Both the position numbers and the translations under genes were made by a program. A stretch of 64,000 bases of DNA from Sipunculus nudus (Eukaryota > Annelida > Sipuncula > Golfingiida > Sipunculidae), in contig CM049311.1 of assembly GCA_026874595.1 (NCBI GenBank), forward strand, positions 12,367,676 to 12,431,675, given 5' to 3'. Positions 59,544 through 64,000 of this stretch are shown here, piece by piece (position 1 is the stretch's first letter; every line of letters begins with the position of its first letter). The notes under the pieces were generated by a model. That model saw nothing but the letters and a program-made list of their open reading frames with translations. It was not told where the DNA came from and searched no databases.

Positions 59544-61835
59544 GATATATACATGTGTTTGTTAATGTGATTGATTTTTTTTTCTTGTCAATGTATTTGC
59601 ATTAGTTTACATGTGTATGTATGTCGTATTCAATTTATATGTATATTTGTACATTCTGCAATAAAAAAGACATCTTAATCAGTGAGACCTCTGGAGAAAG
59701 GCATGTTAGGAGGAGAATAACAATGACACATCGTTCACATGCTTTTTTGGTTGAAAGAATTCCTTTTGATTGTAACCTGATAACTTGTTCTAACTAAGGC
59801 TTCATGTGAGACCCTAAACAGGTGGATTTGATCAGTCATTACTATCGCGAAGCTTACACAACGGCAGTGGATCAACGGCAGAACCATCAGTGTGTGTGTG
59901 TGTGTGAGAGAGAGGGTGTGTGTGTGTGATTGCAATGAGCACTCAAATAGTGCTCAAAATGACATCAGACCTAATTTCATGAAATCAAACACAGAGGGAT
60001 ATGAAATAAACATGTCTGCACCTGGTCCAAAAAATACCAGGGCAATTAAACTCAGCTTTGACACTGAAACGTACAAGATTTGTCAATTTCAGGTGCCTGG
60101 ACACCCATGTAAGCACTTACGCCAGAGTTGAACTCTTACAGGGTATCATCATAGATTATATCAGTTGACCAACAGTCATGAAATGATCATTCCTGGCTTT
60201 ACATATTACATATCATTAAGAACCATTTAGACTTAAACGTCCTATAGGATCAATTGAACCAAAAGTTACTACCTTTCCTAAAGTCTATTTTTTATTCGAA
60301 AAAGGGATTCTGTATAATACCTTGTACTTAAATGTGCGTATTCCCATCGTAATAAATTATTGTTTCGGGGGGGGGGGGGGAGGGGGGGGGGGAGAGAAAT
60401 AAAAAAATGGAACCCCATTGTGTGCATATCTTGACTGTTCACTTCAGGGTGGTATGATGAATGCAATTCTTTATCATAATATCATGTTATGGTCTCTAAA
60501 CCAAGGTTTTTTAACCTTTAACCATGTTTTATTTAAACTTAGTTCTACATATGTTATTTTTATTTTGACAGTTTAGAAGTTTATTTTTAAACCAAAAAAT
60601 GGTGGCATGATATTAATTTTGTCATTTTAAGGTCAATAAGGGACTACTTTTGAAATAGGACTCTAAACAGGATATTTTAAATTAATTGATACAGTTTAAG
60701 TTAACAAATAAATAAAAATGCAAATTTTGCCAATTCTTATTTTTTATACTACCAGCTATTCTGATAGATATCTCGCAAGAATAAAGAATATTGTGAAGCG
60801 AGAATAGGTAGTCACTGATATGGAAAATTCATAGACACTCCCCGGAGCAATGTTAATGCAGTCAACCAGTTTAGATGCCTGATATCGACGACTAGATATG
60901 CCAGATGACAATTGTATTGTATAAGAACATTGACCTAGCGGTAGCTTCCAACCCCAAACGTCTATTGTTAATCAACTGATGACGTCGATCGCGGTCCCCC
61001 ATCAGTTATTTTTTTAAAAAAAGGGCCAATGACCTGTTGTCATGGCTAACATTGACCAGGACCATAACTCCGTGCGTACCCAGTAAAAAAATTAAGGAAT
61101 AATTTTTAATAACGGGTTGAATGGTTTTATGTCAAACTTTGGATTAGCAAGTTTCTGCTGATTCAGTCCTCCTTTTTTAACTAATTAAAATTAATTACGT
61201 GATTAAAGTGTGACATGTGAATACGTAATGTCTTAAAGAATTTGATTATAAGGCTCTTTAATAATTACATTAAAAGCTTGACTGTATCTGCAAAGGTACA
61301 ATATGCATCTATAATCCGGCAATAACTGTTTTGTAGAAATCCGCCACTAAGATTACAAATAATTGTCCATGGGCCATGTAGCCTTTTTTGGAATTTTGGT
61401 ATCAGAAAGGTGGCAAATTCTATGATACCTTTCCGGAAAGCTTTTTACCTGTACTTTAATTTCTGTGTGATAGAAAATGAAAGCTTATTGTGTTTTACCA
61501 ACCTTTAAACTCGGAAGACGAAAATGTCATTTTGACTAAAATGTCAGCAAAGGAAATTGGGTCAGGGAAACAAAAATTACAACAGAATAGCACTCGATGG
61601 GGCAAATGAAAGCGCAGAAGGTAAAGATTATATTTAAGGTCATTGCCGGTCAACATAAAATATATTAAGGCCACATGGCGTCAATATACCATACAGCCAA
61701 TTCGATTTGAAAAAGTTAATTTGTGGCAGACACAACACGTTCCTTAGTTGCGGAGTTTCCCCTTGTGCTGAAATGTCCCTGATATAACACTTGACATTCG
61801 TGAAACAGTCCATAAGACATGACAAGTGACCAAGG

Positions 61836-63004
61836 GGTCATGACGCTCAGCTGTCTAGAAAAACATTCACAAAAGGAATTTCATCTGAATACCAAATTTT
61901 GTAGGTGGATTCCTGATTCAGCAGAACCATAGCTCAAAGGATTTAGGTGACAGAGACCTACGTTCTGGTTTCCAAAATGATTTTTCATGGACCTTCCATA
62001 ATGTCAGGTTAGAAGATTCTAGGTCCAATGGTTACAATTTGTGCCCTGATATCGGACGAAGGTCTCAAAAATAAAAATGTCAATATATGTGTAAAAAATT
62101 GAAAACTAAAATAAAAACAGTCAATGATGAATATGCATGCAAAGAAGCATGGTGATCAATGCATTAGTCGTTCAGATACTGGAGCTTCTGTATCAAAGGT
62201 TTAATTATTCTGAGGGAGTATTTCTATGCCCCATATCTCGGAGAATATGGATAATAGAGACCTAATTTCAAGTTTCTATGGAGATTATTCACGGAACTCT
62301 CAAGATGTCAAGTTTGAAGGTTACAGGTCCCATGGTTACAATTTGTGCCCTGTTAACGGACAACTGCATCTATGAAGGTATCAAAAATAGAGAAAACATG
62401 CGTAAAAATACGAAAAAAATCAAGGTAGCACAACCAGTCTGGAGGAACTGATGAAAAAATCCATAGAGAACATGCACGCAAAGAATTAAGGTGATCAAAG
62501 TATTAGTTGTCTAGATACTGAAGCTTTTGTATCAATTTTTAATTATCCGGGGGGGGGGGGGGCTGAGCCCCATAGCTGAGAGGATATGGGTAACATAGAC
62601 TTAATTTAGGGTTTCAGAGGTGACTTTTCATGTACCTCCAAGGATGTAAAGTAAGATTTTTCTCGGTCAAATGGCAACGATTTGCGCCCTGTTATCAGAT
62701 GACCATATCTTTCAAGGTCTCAAAAATAGAAACAAAATGCGTAAAAAATCGGAAACAAATATTTCTCCTTATTCTTAGGTTATTTTTGAGCCCCAAAACT
62801 TTTAGGAGATGGGTAAAAGAGACCTAATTTCAGGTTTCAAGGGAGATTATTCATGGACCTCCATGGGTATCAAATAAAAATTTTCAGGTCCCTTGTTTTC
62901 GATTTGTGCCTGATTAACGGACAGACGGAGAGACGGGACGACAACCGGACGACGGATAAATATTGATCATTATCGCCCAGATGACTTTAAGTCAGCTGAG
63001 CTAA
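61836..63004. repeat. Dispersed modular repeat, longest copy
   Basis: Starts GGTCATGACGCTCAGCTG and ends CAGATGACTTTAAGTCAGCTGAGCTAA-like. Inside, a module (GAGACCTAATTTCAGGTTTC, then TCATGGACCTCC, then ACAATTTGTGCCCTGTTAAC) recurs about four times at roughly 200-300 bp spacing. GCTCAGCTG occurs near both ends in inverted orientation. Confidence 0.7.
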
Positions 63005-63734
63005 CAAACAGTGGTGGTAGACTTCTTGTATACAGGCAATAAATCGGAAAATGCTTTCATAAGTTATAGCTGCTTAATAATAATTCATTTAGAGTTAGGA
63101 GAAACATAAACTGCTAAAACCTTAGATCCGCTGTTGGCAGGATAATAAATTTCCTCTAAAAACTTTTTGTATTTAAGCCTTCTATATATTGAAATGGATT
63201 CATGACTTAGCGACACACTTCCCCTTTAAATAAAAAATGTTAAGTGGAATGTGTTTTCTATACATCGTTGGCCTGACCCATACCTACGAATCCTGAGAGT
63301 CGCATACTCCTCTAAATATTAGGGTCTTAAATTACACTCTCACGACTCTACTCAACAAATCAGGACCATGCTTTAACTTTCCCGGTAAAAGTTTGATATC
63401 AAAATGGTATTCCGAAACCTCTACTCTTGCATATCAGAGCCCTTCTCAACAATCGTTTGCTGTTGCCTTTGGTCGTCGTACTTCATATTTTTTCTGTCAA
63501 ATTTTAATATCAACTTTGTTTTACTTTTCTAGGAGACACCATCTGTTATCATTCACACGCGCATGCTTACAACATTTTATTTATTCCATGAGGTCCTTAC
63601 CACGAGACATCCACTTTATGTAATTTTCTTGATTCAATTCTTCTCGACCGTATTTTAACGTACCCCCCCCCCCCCGCAACCTATAAAAAAATATTACCTT
63701 TTTTGCATGGATTATCATGCAATGCAAGCCGCCT
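63005..63734. other. No gene recognised
   Basis: AT-rich DNA with a poly-C tract near 63663-63675. Confidence 0.45.
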
Positions 63735-63962
63735 TATCTTGGCCCATTCTTCCGGCTAAAATTCCTCTAAGAACGGTGAATCTTAGTCCCGTGATCAGAT
63801 CTTTAGATTGTTTGCCACTAAATATATGTTGAATTTCGATGAATTCTAAACTTCGTCTGGCTGAAGTCATATAAATCATAGTTTCTGCCATCTAGCGGTA
63901 ATTTTCAAATCTAACGCAAAATAAATGTTACTTATAAACAACCAAAGCGTAGTCCCCACCTC
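63735..63962. repeat. Dispersed repeat, copy 2
   Basis: Second copy of the sequence at 54110-54335. Confidence 0.6.
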
Positions 63963-64000
63963 GAAAACGAAAGTTTTTTTTAAGTGTAATATATTCATGT

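Larger units (their letters stand above)
57051..61835. other. No gene recognised, microsatellite-rich
   Basis: Contains TA runs, GT/GA runs near 59890-59928, poly-G at 60367-60392 and a CGAC/GTCG-word-rich block at 58970-59210 similar in composition to the 10807-11263 element. No exon with recognisable family signature. Confidence 0.5.

Noticed and set aside
59892-60131. 79-codon plus-strand frame with a mixed, protein-like composition
   Set aside because: No splice context, no recognised motif, and it begins in a GT/GA microsatellite; not enough support.
1-64000. CRISPR arrays or bacterial operons
   Set aside because: Repeats are microsatellites, satellites and transposons, and the genes have spliceosomal introns.

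Overview
The window is animal nuclear DNA. It is AT-rich, intron-rich and repeat-dense, with many (TA)n, (GA)n and poly-G tracts. The only confidently recognised host genes are multi-exon. The gene family and the repeat style (satellite-bearing insertions, hAT and Ty3 remnants) suggest a lophotrochozoan, probably a bivalve or other mollusc. That is an inference; no sequence match could be run.

The core of the window, about 16.9-54.0 kb, is a three-fold segmental duplication (units starting near 16948, 27442 and 39711). Each unit carries one intact five-exon minus-strand gene with identical exon lengths (187, 121, 133 and 137 nt, then a variable last exon) and identical intron phases. The predicted proteins (290, 287 and 281 aa) have a signal peptide, a cysteine-containing extracellular TPM-like domain, one transmembrane helix and a histidine/glycine-rich cytoplasmic tail. 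This architecture fits the MOLO1 (modulator of levamisole receptor-1)/TPM family, known in nematodes as auxiliary subunits of Cys-loop acetylcholine receptors. A fourth, divergent copy at 55.9-57.1 kb keeps only exons 2 and 3 and has lost a splice donor. A glycine-rich tail fragment at 2.3-2.6 kb may be a fifth relic.

The left 16.9 kb has no confident host gene. It holds a possible terminal exon with three 14-residue repeats (806-1309), a deleted Ty3/gypsy element with a 5-bp target duplication (7694-10654) whose 5' LTR was invaded by an unusual element with a hairpin at each end, a small GGGCCC-ended element, and a GC-rich repeat split by a 1.5-kb element with about 46-bp inverted termini.

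Inside the duplicated units, insertions present in one unit but not its sisters have readable boundaries: a hAT element in gene A intron 3, a solo-LTR candidate in gene B intron 4, a long-TIR element in gene B intron 1, a satellite-bearing insertion downstream of gene C, a 5'-truncated LINE in gene C intron 1 and a second hAT upstream of gene C. The empty sites in the sister units make them good markers of insertion order. The right 7 kb (57-64 kb) shows only repeats and no recognisable gene.
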